The position numbers were made by a program, and so were the translations under genes. This document shows, piece by piece, positions 33,537 to 42,378 of a DNA stretch of 64,000 nt (its first letter is position 1; every line of letters begins with the position of its first letter). The notes beneath the pieces are model-generated. The model was not told the DNA's origin. It did not search any database and worked only from the letters and a program-made list of their open reading frames with translations. Origin of the DNA: VBOC01 sp964512655 (lineage in GTDB: Bacteria; Bacteroidota; Ignavibacteria; UBA10030; SZUA-254); the NCBI GenBank assembly GCA_964512655.1, contig CAZEJT010000003.1, forward strand, positions 62,001 to 126,000, written 5' to 3'.

Positions 33537-34973
33537 ATGAGGAACGTCATGAGAAAAAAATCAATATTGATGATTTGCGTCATCGCCATCGCAGGCATAA
33601 CGGGCGTGTTGCTGTACCCCACGGTCTTCCGCGAGAAAAAGGAAAGAAAGATCCTGTACTGGAGCGATCCGATGATGCCTGGTTTCAAAAGTGAGAAACC
33701 GGGCAAATCGCCGATGGGAATGGAGATGGTTCCTGTCTACGATTCGACTGATAACTCCGGCACGACAGCACAATCCCCTGGTGAGAACCAGGATCAGATT
33801 GAGTATTACACCTGCCCCATGCACCCGCAAGTACGAGCGGATCATCCCGGGAATTGCTCTATCTGCTCGATGAAGCTTGTGCCGGTTATGAAGCAACCCG
33901 TCCGGGGCGGGACAGTGACCCCCGGGCCGAGGCAAGACGGGGGAAAGATCTTCGTCCCTTCGGAGAAACAACAGCTGATCGGGCTCAAGACTACGACTGC
34001 TGAAGTTCGATCCCTCGCGGCAACTATTCGGACAGTGGGAAAGGTCGACTATGCCGAACCCAAACTCGCCGTCGTGACGCTCCGGACGGGCGCCTGGATT
34101 GAGAATCTATTTGTCGATTACGTCGGCAAGGAGGTGCGCAAGGGCGATCCGCTTTTCACGGTGTACAGCCCCGATCTTGTATCTGCGCAGCAGGAGTACC
34201 TTATCGCAAAGAAGGCCGCCAATGACACAAATTGGAGCGTAGAATCCGATTCAACGACGCAGTCCAATCTGCTTCAGACAGCACGGCAACGTCTGCGATT
34301 GTGGCAGTTCACCGATGAGCAAATCCGGAAGCTCGAAGAGCGGGATGAGCCCGAGACGTATGTGCCGATCCGCTCCCCGATCTCGGGCTACGTGATCGAG
34401 AAGAAAGCCCTCGCAGGGATGAAAATTGAACCTGGAATGGAACTCTACAAGATCGCCGACCTCTCTACGGTCTGGGTGCTCGCCGACGTCTACGAGTACG
34501 AATTACCTTTTGTGAAGGTAGGGCAGTCCGCGGAAATCGACTTTCCTTATAGCACCCTCAAGGAACCGCTTCGGGGAACGATCATTTATATCTACCCCTT
34601 CCTCGATCCCATGACCCGCGTTCAACGGGTGCGCCTTGAATTTTTGAATCCCAATAACGCCCTCAAACCCGACATGTTTGTGAATGTCTATTTGAAGACA
34701 AACCTCGGCAGGAAGCTCTCGCTACCCCGGGATGCCGTCCTGAACACGGGGACCGAGCAGTATGTCTTCGTGGATGAAGGGGACGGGTACTTCTCACCCC
34801 GCATAGTGAAGGTGGGCGGGGAGACCGACCAATTCTACGTGATATCGGGCGGGCTTGAGAGCGGCGAGCGGGTGGTGACCGCCGCCAACTTCATTCTTGA
34901 CTCCGAAAGCAGACTCAAGGGGGTCTTCGATCAGATGAGGAAGCCGACGGTCCGCCAGGAGGATCCGCAATGA
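33537..34973 (+). CDS. RND efflux periplasmic adaptor, CusB type, with two heavy-metal-binding motifs
   Basis: 478 residues. An N-terminal membrane anchor (ILMICVIAIAGITGVLLYP) is followed by two successive heavy-metal-binding domains: a Met-type one (YWSDPMMPGFKSEKPGKSPM, then GMEMVPVY) and a Cys-type one (YYTCPMHPQVRADHPGNC, then SMKLVPV). The membrane-fusion core follows: barrel-sandwich/lipoyl halves (VVTLRTGAWIENLFVDYVGK, YVPIRSPISGYVIEKKAL) flanking a helical hairpin, a beta-barrel domain and a membrane-proximal domain. It delivers Cu/Ag to CusA and links it to the outer-membrane channel. The stop overlaps the CusA-like start (ATGA). Confidence 0.9.
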   Translation: MRNVMRKKSILMICVIAIAGITGVLLYPTVFREKKERKILYWSDPMMPGFKSEKPGKSPMGMEMVPVYDSTDNSGTTAQSPGENQDQIEYYTCPMHPQVRADHPGNCSICSMKLVPVMKQPVRGGTVTPGPRQDGGKIFVPSEKQQLIGLKTTTAEVRSLAATIRTVGKVDYAEPKLAVVTLRTGAWIENLFVDYVGKEVRKGDPLFTVYSPDLVSAQQEYLIAKKAANDTNWSVESDSTTQSNLLQTARQRLRLWQFTDEQIRKLEERDEPETYVPIRSPISGYVIEKKALAGMKIEPGMELYKIADLSTVWVLADVYEYELPFVKVGQSAEIDFPYSTLKEPLRGTIIYIYPFLDPMTRVQRVRLEFLNPNNALKPDMFVNVYLKTNLGRKLSLPRDAVLNTGTEQYVFVDEGDGYFSPRIVKVGGETDQFYVISGGLESGERVVTAANFILDSESRLKGVFDQMRKPTVRQEDPQ

Positions 34974-37900
34974 TCAATCGACTCATCGAATTCTCCGCCG
35001 CAAACAGAGGCCTGGTTGTCGTTGTCGTGCTGGCATTGGTCCTGATCGGCGTCTGGGCGCTTCAGAACATACCTCTCGATGCCATTCCGGATCTGTCTGA
35101 TCCTCAGGTCATTATCTACACCGAGTGGCCCGGGCGGAGTCCGGACCTCGTCGAAGCCCAGATCACCTACCCCATCGTCTCTTCAATGCTCGCGGCTCCC
35201 CACGTGAGTGCCGTGCGGGCACTCTCGGATTACGGTTTTTCATATGTAACGGTCATCTTCGACGAGGGAACCGATATCTACTGGGGGCGGAGCCGCGTCC
35301 TTGAATACATGAGCAAGATTACGGGCAAGCTCCCCGGGGGAGTCACGCCCACACTCGGACCCGATGCGACGGGCGTCGGATGGGCATTCGAGTACGCGCT
35401 TGTCGACAAAAGCGGCAAACACACACCATCGGAACTTCGATCGTTCAACGACTGGTACATGCGGTACTGGCTTTCGAGCGTGCCCGGTGTTGCGGAGGTC
35501 GCACCCGTGGGCGGATTTGTAAAGCAATATCAGGTAAACGTCGATCCGACAAAGCTCCTTGCATACAACATACCTTTGAACAAAGTCATCGACGTTATTC
35601 GTAACAGCAATAACGAAGTGGGAGGCCGTGTCGTGGAATTCACCGGCAAGGAGTACGCAGTCCGGGGGCGAGGGTATATCACCTCAACGAAGGACATCGA
35701 GGACCTTTCGGTCGGATCCGACGGCAAGGGCACGCCGATTCTCGTCAGGAACGTCGCGCGGGTCGAGCTGGGACCCGATATGCGCCGGGGCATTGCAGAG
35801 TTCAATGGAGAGGGGGAAGTCACAGGCGGCATCGTCGTTGTGCGGTTCGGCCAGAATGTGATGGATGTGATTGAACGGGTGAAGGCCAAGCTTGCAGAGG
35901 TACAGCCCTCCTTCCCCGAGGGCGTGGAAGTTGTAACGACCTACGACCGCTCGGACCTCATCCAGCGCTCGATCGACAACCTCAGGCATACCCTTATCGA
36001 GGAATTGATTATCGTCAGCATCGTTATCCTTATTTTTCTGTGGCACGTGCCGAGCGCCGTTATTCCCATACTGACGATCCCGATTGCCGTCCTGCTCTCG
36101 TTCATCCCGATGTACGGATCCGGCGTCACCTCGAACATCATGTCGCTCGGAGGCATCGCAATCGCGATCGGGGCGATGGTCGACGCTGCGATTGTCGTTG
36201 TCGAGCAGACGCACAAGAAGCTCGAGCATTGGGAATCTGACGGCCGCCCGGGTAACGCCGTGCGGGTGATTGTCGATGCGGTCAAGGAAGTCGGGGGGCC
36301 CAGCTTCTTCTCTCTCCTGGTGATTGCAGTTTCATTCCTGCCGATTTTCGCCCTTCAATACCAGGAGGGACGCCTCTTCAAGCCCCTTGCCTTCACAAAG
36401 AATTTCTCGATGGCAATCGCGGCCTTTCTCGCCATCACACTCGACCCGGCAATCCGGGTAATGTTCATGCGCACGGAGCCGTTCACATTCAGGCCGCGAT
36501 GGCTGTGCCGTATCGCCAATGCTGTTCTCGTCGGGAAAATACACAGCGAGGAGAACCATCCCATCAGCAAGCCGCTGATGAAGGTCTATCATCCGGTGTT
36601 GAAGGCCGTATTGAACCATAAGTGGCTCGTCATATCGATAGCGGCTCTCTGTGTCCTTCTCACGATCCCCATCTTTTTCCAGCTGGGATCGGAATTCATG
36701 CCGCCCCTGAACGAGGGAACAATTCTATATATGCCCATCACGCTCCCGGGCATTTCGGTGACGGAAGCGTCGAAGTATCTTCAGATTCAGGACCGGCTCA
36801 TCAAGCAATTCCCCGAAGTCCAAAGCGTGTTCGGTAAGATCGGAAAATCCGAGTCTGCCACCGACCCGGCTCCGTTGAGCATGGTCGAAACGACTGTCAT
36901 GCTCAAACCGGAGACCGATTGGCGCGTGCTTCATGTTCAGCGGTGGTACTCGGGCTGGGCTCCCGAGTTGCTGAAGAAACCTTTGAGGATGGTGTGGCCC
37001 GAGGATAGAAGGATCAGGTGGGAGGAACTCATCGACGAAATGGATCGGGCTGTCCAGATCCCGGCCTTCGCAAACGCCTGGCTCTTTCCGATTCGAACGA
37101 GGATAGACATGATTACAACCGGCGTCCGGACTCCGGTCGGGATCAAAGTTCTGGGTGAAGATTTGAATACCATTGAGACCATCGGGCTCGAGCTCGAGCG
37201 GGAATTGCAAACCGTCCCCGGAACGCGAAGCGCCTTCTTTGAACGGGTGACCGGCGGTTACTATATCGATTTTCAGGTCAAGCGCGAGGAAGCGGCCCGT
37301 TATGAGCTGACCGTCAACGACGTGAACGACATCATCGAATCGGCCATCGGAGGGAATACCATTACGACCACCGTCGAAGGGCGGGAGCGATATCCTGTTA
37401 ACGTCCGGTACGCGCGAGAACTGAGGGACGATCTTACAAAGCTCAGCAGAGTCCTCGTGCCGACACCGGCCGGCGCGCAGGTTCCGCTGGCGCAGGTGGC
37501 CGATATCACTCTCCACACGGGCCCCCCCATGATAAACGACGAAGCGGGCTTCAAGGCCGGGAGGCTCTACGTGGACGTCGCAGACCGTGATATGGGGAGC
37601 TACGTCGAGGAGGCAAAGCGCGTGGTGGCAGAGAAGGTGAAGCTGCCACCGGGCTACAGCCTCCAGTGGAGCGGGCAGTACGAATACCTCCAGCGCGTCG
37701 TTGCGCGACTCTGGCTCGTCGTACCGATAACGCTCTTTATCGTTTTTCTCCTCCTCTACTTCAACACGAAGTCGATGGTGAAGACGTCGATCATCCTGCT
37801 TGCCGTCCCGTTCTCGGCCATCGGCGCGATATGGTTCCTGTACTTTCTCGGTTACAACATGAGCATCGCCGTCTGGGTGGGGTTGATCGCTCTTCTCGGC

Positions 37901-38263
37901 GTGGATGCAGAGACCGGCGTCTTCATGCTTCTGTACCTCGATCTCGCGTTTAATGAGATGAAAGCGAAAGGAAGAATGAACTCGATTGTGGATCTGAAGG
38001 AGGCGATCGAACATGGAGCGGTAAAGCGCCTGCGGCCGAAAGTGATGACAGTAGGCGTCATGTTTATGGGGCTGGTTCCGATCATGTGGTCGACAGGCGC
38101 CGGGTCGGACGTGATGCGCCGTATCGCGGCCCCGATGATCGGCGGCATCTTCACGTCGTTTCTGCTCGAACTACTCGTCTATCCGGCGATCTACGAGATC
38201 TGGAGGGGCCGGACAATCAAGAAACAACAGGTGAACGGTCAGATCCTTGAGGTTCAATCGTAA
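34970..38263 (+). CDS. Heavy-metal RND efflux pump, CusA/CzcA family
   Basis: 1097 residues with the 12-helix RND plan and two large periplasmic loops. It shows NIPLDAIPDLSDPQVIIYTE, TDIYWGRSRVLEYMSKITGK and the proton-relay segment GAMVDAAIVVVEQ (Asp405). Methionines matching the CusA copper triad are present: Met577 in EFMPPLNEG, Met638 in APLSMVETTV and Met714 in RIDMITTGVRTPVGIK. This favours Cu(I)/Ag(I) over Zn/Co. The correspondence is by eye. It uses the proton gradient to drive metal from the periplasm or inner membrane outward, with the CusB- and CusC-like partners immediately upstream. Confidence 0.92.
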   Translation: MINRLIEFSAANRGLVVVVVLALVLIGVWALQNIPLDAIPDLSDPQVIIYTEWPGRSPDLVEAQITYPIVSSMLAAPHVSAVRALSDYGFSYVTVIFDEGTDIYWGRSRVLEYMSKITGKLPGGVTPTLGPDATGVGWAFEYALVDKSGKHTPSELRSFNDWYMRYWLSSVPGVAEVAPVGGFVKQYQVNVDPTKLLAYNIPLNKVIDVIRNSNNEVGGRVVEFTGKEYAVRGRGYITSTKDIEDLSVGSDGKGTPILVRNVARVELGPDMRRGIAEFNGEGEVTGGIVVVRFGQNVMDVIERVKAKLAEVQPSFPEGVEVVTTYDRSDLIQRSIDNLRHTLIEELIIVSIVILIFLWHVPSAVIPILTIPIAVLLSFIPMYGSGVTSNIMSLGGIAIAIGAMVDAAIVVVEQTHKKLEHWESDGRPGNAVRVIVDAVKEVGGPSFFSLLVIAVSFLPIFALQYQEGRLFKPLAFTKNFSMAIAAFLAITLDPAIRVMFMRTEPFTFRPRWLCRIANAVLVGKIHSEENHPISKPLMKVYHPVLKAVLNHKWLVISIAALCVLLTIPIFFQLGSEFMPPLNEGTILYMPITLPGISVTEASKYLQIQDRLIKQFPEVQSVFGKIGKSESATDPAPLSMVETTVMLKPETDWRVLHVQRWYSGWAPELLKKPLRMVWPEDRRIRWEELIDEMDRAVQIPAFANAWLFPIRTRIDMITTGVRTPVGIKVLGEDLNTIETIGLELERELQTVPGTRSAFFERVTGGYYIDFQVKREEAARYELTVNDVNDIIESAIGGNTITTTVEGRERYPVNVRYARELRDDLTKLSRVLVPTPAGAQVPLAQVADITLHTGPPMINDEAGFKAGRLYVDVADRDMGSYVEEAKRVVAEKVKLPPGYSLQWSGQYEYLQRVVARLWLVVPITLFIVFLLLYFNTKSMVKTSIILLAVPFSAIGAIWFLYFLGYNMSIAVWVGLIALLGVDAETGVFMLLYLDLAFNEMKAKGRMNSIVDLKEAIEHGAVKRLRPKVMTVGVMFMGLVPIMWSTGAGSDVMRRIAAPMIGGIFTSFLLELLVYPAIYEIWRGRTIKKQQVNGQILEVQS

Positions 38264-38295
38264 ACCAACAATTACTCATCAGAGGAGACCAAGAA

Positions 38296-38832
38296 ATGAA
38301 ACGATTCATGTGTGTACTCGCTATGTTCCTCATTTCATCCGTTGTCTTTGGCACAGCGGCCAGCGCTCAGAGTAGCGCTTCCCCGGTGGCGGGCTCATCA
38401 CTCACCCCGACGCAGAACGGGAAGGTGTACACCTGCCCGATGCATCCTGAGGTCAAATCCGATAAACCCGGCACGTGTCCAAAATGCGGAATGACGCTTG
38501 TTCTCCGGGATGAGCAAAAGGAGGACGCTGGCATATCACAAAAATCGGGGGATAACTCCGCGGCGCCGGAAAAGATCCGGAAAGCCCGATCACTCCTTGC
38601 CGACGCAAAGCGGGAGCTTGCCCGGGAAGGAAAATACGACTGCTGTATCAAGGACCCATGCGACAGGTGCGCGCTCGATCATCAGAGCTGCCCGTGCGCC
38701 GATGACGTGAAGGAGGGAAAAGCCGTTTGCCCCGATTGCTATGCCGGCTGGCAGCGCGGCGACGGAGTCGTCAAGGGTGTAAACCCAAAGAAAGTAAAGG
38801 GGAGCTTCCACGCCCACCACCACAATGAGTGA
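38296..38832 (+). CDS. Exported Cys-rich heavy-metal-binding protein
   Basis: 178 residues. After a signal peptide (VFGTAASAQS) comes one heavy-metal-binding domain (YTCPMHPEVKSDKPGTCPKC, then GMTLVL). A helix follows (KARSLLADAKRELAREGKYD), then a C-terminal Cys cluster (YDCCIKDPCDRCALDHQSC, CADDVKEGKAVCPDCYAGW) and a His-rich end (HAHHHNE). It follows cusA by 32 bp with a good ribosome site (AGAGGAG), as the last gene of the efflux operon. Probably a periplasmic metal sponge or chaperone for the pump. Confidence 0.8.
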   Translation: MKRFMCVLAMFLISSVVFGTAASAQSSASPVAGSSLTPTQNGKVYTCPMHPEVKSDKPGTCPKCGMTLVLRDEQKEDAGISQKSGDNSAAPEKIRKARSLLADAKRELAREGKYDCCIKDPCDRCALDHQSCPCADDVKEGKAVCPDCYAGWQRGDGVVKGVNPKKVKGSFHAHHHNE

Positions 38833-38935
38833 TCCGAATCCTCACTCTGTAGCTCCATTTCTTCGTGTACGCCACACAATGCCGGACCTCTTCGGATCCT
38901 TGACTATCAACATGAAATATGGTATGTTGTAAATG

Positions 38936-38955
38936 ATTAACGTTAATTAACGTTG
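38936..38955 (+). promoter_or_regulatory. Tandem 10-bp repeat, likely antitoxin operator
   Basis: ATTAACGTTA followed directly by ATTAACGTTG: two copies one helical turn apart, containing the 16-bp palindrome AACGTTAATTAACGTT (38939-38954). It begins 45 bp before the Phd-like start, as expected for an autoregulatory operator. Confidence 0.6.
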
Positions 38956-38980
38956 TTATATTCATTGCTCGTAATTAACC

Positions 38981-39280
38981 ATGCGCATGAAGGCTTCAGT
39001 CGGCCGGCTTCCGCTTACAAAAGCGCGGATTAACCTTGGCGCCATCATCCGGCGTGTACATAATAAAAAGGAGCACTTCATTCTCGAGAAAGACGGAATT
39101 CCTGTTGCCGCCATTCTCGACGTGGATGAATACGAAGATTATCTCGAGATGAGGAATCCAGGAATGAAAAACCAGATCAAAGAGGGGCAGGCCGAGTATC
39201 AGGCCGGAAAGCTCACTGAGGATCTCGACGCATTTATGGAAAGAATCACGGCGAAGACGAAAAGACGCAAATCGAAGTGA
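38981..39280 (+). CDS. Phd/YefM-family antitoxin, no toxin partner
   Basis: 99 residues. The N-terminal half matches the Phd/YefM DNA-binding fold: LPLTKARINLGAIIRRVHNK, HFILEKDGIPVAAILDVDEY, EDYLEMRN. The C-terminal tail is charged and Lys-rich, the part that normally wraps the toxin. An in-frame ATG two codons downstream is an alternative start. No RelE/ParE/Doc-like gene follows; the next gene is convergent. It may be an orphan regulator or the relic of a lost pair at the edge of the metal island. Confidence 0.8.
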   Translation: MRMKASVGRLPLTKARINLGAIIRRVHNKKEHFILEKDGIPVAAILDVDEYEDYLEMRNPGMKNQIKEGQAEYQAGKLTEDLDAFMERITAKTKRRKSK

Positions 39281-39313
39281 GTTATCCGAAACGGGAGGCG
39301 CGTGTTTCGATTA

Positions 39314-39607
39314 CTAATCTACCGGAGGCGTAGGCTTGGTGGGCCGATAAAACACCCGATGCCCAAACACCAGAACTACGAATCCTGCATAGAGGCCAAA
39401 CGACTTGATCGCCCCCTTTAGCATGTCCGTCTCGTGGATCGTGCGCATGTTTTCTTCGTTAATCACCGTGTAAGAGATCATCGCTGCGTCAGTATAGCCG
39501 CGGGGATTCTGATCAGGCATTACAAGCGGTGCAGAGTACTTGCGCACGGTGAAAAGAAATACAACAGTGCCCAGAATCAAGAGCAAGAAGTGTATGTGTT
39601 TTTTCAT
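39314..39607 (-). CDS. Small membrane protein of unknown function
   Basis: 97 residues from the ATG that has AAAGGAGGA just upstream; the longer frame to 39658 runs through the promoter and is rejected. Two hydrophobic helices (IHFLLLILGTVVFLFTV and FGLYAGFVVLVFGHRVFY) flank a ~45-residue soluble loop with NPRGYTDAAMISYTVINEEN. No family recognised. Its promoter is nearly identical to that of the DUF4159 operon. It is convergent with the antitoxin gene. Confidence 0.6.
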   Translation of the reverse strand: MKKHIHFLLLILGTVVFLFTVRKYSAPLVMPDQNPRGYTDAAMISYTVINEENMRTIHETDMLKGAIKSFGLYAGFVVLVFGHRVFYRPTKPTPPVD

Positions 39608-39629
39608 GGCTCCTCCTTTTGGCAGGAGT

Positions 39630-39658
39630 AATCTATCAAACAGGAGGGCGAGAAGCAA
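39630..39658 (-). promoter_or_regulatory. Promoter of the small membrane protein
   Basis: On the minus strand TTGCTT at 39658-39653, a 17-nt spacer and TAGATT at 39635-39630 lie 22 bp before the ATG. The hexamers, spacing and much of the spacer match the promoter at 24156-24184. Confidence 0.6.
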
Positions 39659-39801
39659 CCGGTCATCACGTGAGGTAGTCGAGGGCCTTGGCCCGCGTTC
39701 TGCACATCAAATCTGCGCACACTAAAGGGTGCGCCTAGCATGTTAACGAGGTATCAGGCCTCCCTGGAAGTTTGAAGAGAGAGCCCGGCGAACCGTACCA
39801 C

Positions 39802-39816
39802 CCCGCCTCAGGCGGG
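39802..39816 (-). repeat. GC-rich hairpin downstream of ftsZ
   Basis: CCCGCC-TCA-GGCGGG, a perfect 6-bp stem about 55 bp past the ftsZ stop. It has no T-tract. It may mark the 3' end of the division operon. Confidence 0.35.
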
Positions 39817-39870
39817 ACGGGACGGCGCGCCGGTCTCAGAGTACACGATCGAGTATCTCCGGTCTCTTCA

Positions 39871-41046
39871 TCAATCCATGATCTTGCGGAGGAATGCGGG
39901 CTTGTCCATATCGATGTTTGAATCCGTCTTCGGCTGCTCGATGTCTTCAGTCTTGAACGGGTTCAGCGTGATATCGATTCCCTTCCGAAGAAACGCCGGT
40001 TCATCGAGCCGCTGAAGGTCGGAGATGCCGACCGGAATCCGTTCGATGACCTTTGCCGTCGGCCGCGCGATCCTCACGCCGCCCACGCCGCGCTTGTTGA
40101 AGCCGGTCGCAATCACGGTCACCATCATCTCGTCGCCCAGGTTCTCGTCGATCACCGCGCCCATGATCACGTTGGCCTCTTCGCCCGCGGCTTCATGGAT
40201 GACGCTGACCGCCTCGTCGACCTCGACGAGCGACATCGTAGCTCCGCCCGTGACGTTTACGAGCACACCAAGCGCTCCGGAAATGGAGACCCCTTCAAGG
40301 AGCGGGCTCGAAATCGCCGCGTGCGCCGCTTCGATCGCCCGGTTCTCGCCCGTCGCCACGCCGGAACCCATCAAGGCATCGCCCATCTCGCGCATGATCG
40401 TCCGCACGTCGGCGAAATCGACGTTGATCAGCCCGGGAGTGGTAATCAGCTCGGAAATCCCCCGCGTTGCGTTGTGCAGCACCTCATTCGCGCGGTCGAA
40501 CGCTTCCTGCAGAGGCGTGTTGCGCTCGACGATGGAGAGGAGCTTCTGGTTCGGGATGCTGATGAGGGTATCGACCTGTTTCTTCATCTCTTCGATCCCC
40601 GCTTCGGCCTGCGCCATGCGCTTCTTGCCTTCACAGGTGAACGGCCGGGTCACGATGCCGACCACGAGGGCGCCGATGCTCCTCGCGATGTTCGCAACGA
40701 TCGGTCCGCCGCCGGTCCCGGTGCCGCCGCCCATGCCCGCGGTGACGAACACCATGTCGCTTCCCGCGATCGCTCGCGCGATCTCATCGCGGTCTTCCTC
40801 GACGGCCCGCTGGCCGATCGAAGGATCCGCTCCAGCGCCGAGCCCGCGCGTGAGGTTTTTCCCGATCTGGATCTTATTCGGTGCTTTATTGCGCTCCAGC
40901 GACTGCATGTCGCAATTGATCGCAAAGAAGTCGACTCCCTGAAGCCGCTTCTCGATCATGCTGTTGATGGCATTGCCTCCGCCGCCACCAACTCCCACCA
41001 CACGGATCTTTGCCCCGTGGTCGAAGTAGTTATCGAGCTCTATCAC
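39871..41046 (-). CDS. ftsZ: Cell division protein FtsZ
   Basis: 391 residues. The tubulin-like GTPase is unmistakable: IRVVGVGGGGGNAINSMI at the start, the signature GGGTGTGGGPIVANIARS, and the NVDFADVRTIMREMGDALMG block. It polymerises with GTP into the Z-ring. The variable tail is short and carries two copies of the C-terminal conserved peptide (DEPAFLRKGID at residues 348-358 and DKPAFLRKIMD at 381-391); normally there is one. Last gene of the division cluster, 59 bp after ftsA. Confidence 0.97.
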   Translation of the reverse strand: MIELDNYFDHGAKIRVVGVGGGGGNAINSMIEKRLQGVDFFAINCDMQSLERNKAPNKIQIGKNLTRGLGAGADPSIGQRAVEEDRDEIARAIAGSDMVFVTAGMGGGTGTGGGPIVANIARSIGALVVGIVTRPFTCEGKKRMAQAEAGIEEMKKQVDTLISIPNQKLLSIVERNTPLQEAFDRANEVLHNATRGISELITTPGLINVDFADVRTIMREMGDALMGSGVATGENRAIEAAHAAISSPLLEGVSISGALGVLVNVTGGATMSLVEVDEAVSVIHEAAGEEANVIMGAVIDENLGDEMMVTVIATGFNKRGVGGVRIARPTAKVIERIPVGISDLQRLDEPAFLRKGIDITLNPFKTEDIEQPKTDSNIDMDKPAFLRKIMD

Positions 41047-41105
41047 AAGTGTATCTCCTTATATTGGTGAGTGAGTAATTGTTGAGTAATTTTTGTGTAG
41101 TTCCA

Positions 41106-42347
41106 TCAAAGTTCGTCGAACCAGCTCTTCATTTTCCCGAAAATCTTTTTGATCGATCCGTTTCCGTTCTCGCCGTTGTCGAAATGAAGCGGCGTCGCCT
41201 CCTTATTTCGGAGGCCGTGCAGCACCAGCCCCACGCACGTCGCATAGATCGGATTCTCGATCTCACGCACGAGTCCCGCATTGAACCCTCCCGGAATGCC
41301 GATCTTGACGGGCATCCCAAGCACTTCTCTCGCAAGCTCCGCGGCGCCCTTGATGAGCGCTCCTCCTCCGGTCAGCACCACCCCGGCGGCGAGGTGCCGT
41401 GAATAACCGGAGCGCTTGATCTCCATCGCGGCGATCTCGAAGATTTCCTCCATCCTCGGTTGGATGATCTGCGCCAAGAGGCGCTTGTCGATCTCCAGAG
41501 GGGGCCGCCCTCCGATGCCGGGAATGGTGATCGGTTCGTCGTCCACGACGCTCGCCGCGTACGCAAAGCCGTGGACGCATTTCAACTTTTCCGCCTGCTC
41601 TGTGAGGACCCCCAGTCCTTTCCTTATGTCGTTGGTAACCTGGTTTCCCGCTACCGGTATCACAGCGGTGTGGCGGATCGTGCGGTCTTCGAAGACGGCG
41701 AGGTCTGTGGTGCCTCCACCCACGTCGAGAAGCGCAATCCCCACCTCTTCTTCTTCCTGCTCCAGGACGGCGTAGCTCGAAGCGAGCGGCTCCAGCACCA
41801 TGTCACGGATGTGGAGCCCCGCGCGCTGTACGCATTTGTAGATATTTTGAGCCGCCGTCACGAGCCCGGTAATGATATGGACGTTCGCCTCGAGCCTCAC
41901 GCCCGACATCCCGACCGGGTCGCACACCCCGTCCTGTCCGTCGATGATGAACTCCTGCGGAATAACGTGGATGATCCTCCGGTCGGAAGGAAGAGCCACG
42001 CGCTTGGTGTCTTCAATCAGACGGTGCACGTCGGCCTGTGTGATCTCGTTCTCAGGCCTGCTGATCGCGATCACGCCGCGGCTCTGAAAGCTCTGGATGT
42101 GATCTCCCGCGATGCCCACGATGACGGACTGGATCTTGATCCCGGAGCGCGACTCCGCCTCGGCCACAGCGCTCTGGATGGAACGGACCGTCTTGTCAAT
42201 ATTCGTCACGACGCCGCGAGTCAGCCCGTCGGACGGGCTCCGGCCGACGCCGAGTACATTGAACCGCCCTCCTTCGTCGGCCGACGCAACGACGCTGCAC
42301 ACTTTTGTCGTCCCGATATCCAGTCCGACTATGATTTCATTGTCCAT
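41106..42347 (-). CDS. ftsA: Cell division protein FtsA
   Basis: 413 residues from the ATG preceded by AAGGAAGGGA; a longer frame to 42431 begins inside ftsQ and is rejected. Actin-like ATPase: VGLDIGTTKVCSVVA, the SHS2-type insert (FIIDGQDGVCDPVGMSGVRL), LDVGGGTTDLAVFED and VVLTGGGALIKGAAEL. The C-terminus ends in an amphipathic stretch (IKKIFGKMKSWFDEL) that would tether it to the membrane. It anchors FtsZ filaments to the membrane and recruits later division proteins. It sits between ftsQ and ftsZ as usual. Confidence 0.96.
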   Translation of the reverse strand: MDNEIIVGLDIGTTKVCSVVASADEGGRFNVLGVGRSPSDGLTRGVVTNIDKTVRSIQSAVAEAESRSGIKIQSVIVGIAGDHIQSFQSRGVIAISRPENEITQADVHRLIEDTKRVALPSDRRIIHVIPQEFIIDGQDGVCDPVGMSGVRLEANVHIITGLVTAAQNIYKCVQRAGLHIRDMVLEPLASSYAVLEQEEEEVGIALLDVGGGTTDLAVFEDRTIRHTAVIPVAGNQVTNDIRKGLGVLTEQAEKLKCVHGFAYAASVVDDEPITIPGIGGRPPLEIDKRLLAQIIQPRMEEIFEIAAMEIKRSGYSRHLAAGVVLTGGGALIKGAAELAREVLGMPVKIGIPGGFNAGLVREIENPIYATCVGLVLHGLRNKEATPLHFDNGENGNGSIKKIFGKMKSWFDEL

Positions 42348-42378
42348 AAATCCCTTCCTTCGATCCCCCTCGATTTCT

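Noticed and set aside
38981..39607. The small convergent membrane protein as the toxin of the Phd-like antitoxin
   Set aside because: It is on the opposite strand with its own promoter and has two membrane helices; it has none of the RelE/ParE/Doc features that pair with Phd/YefM.
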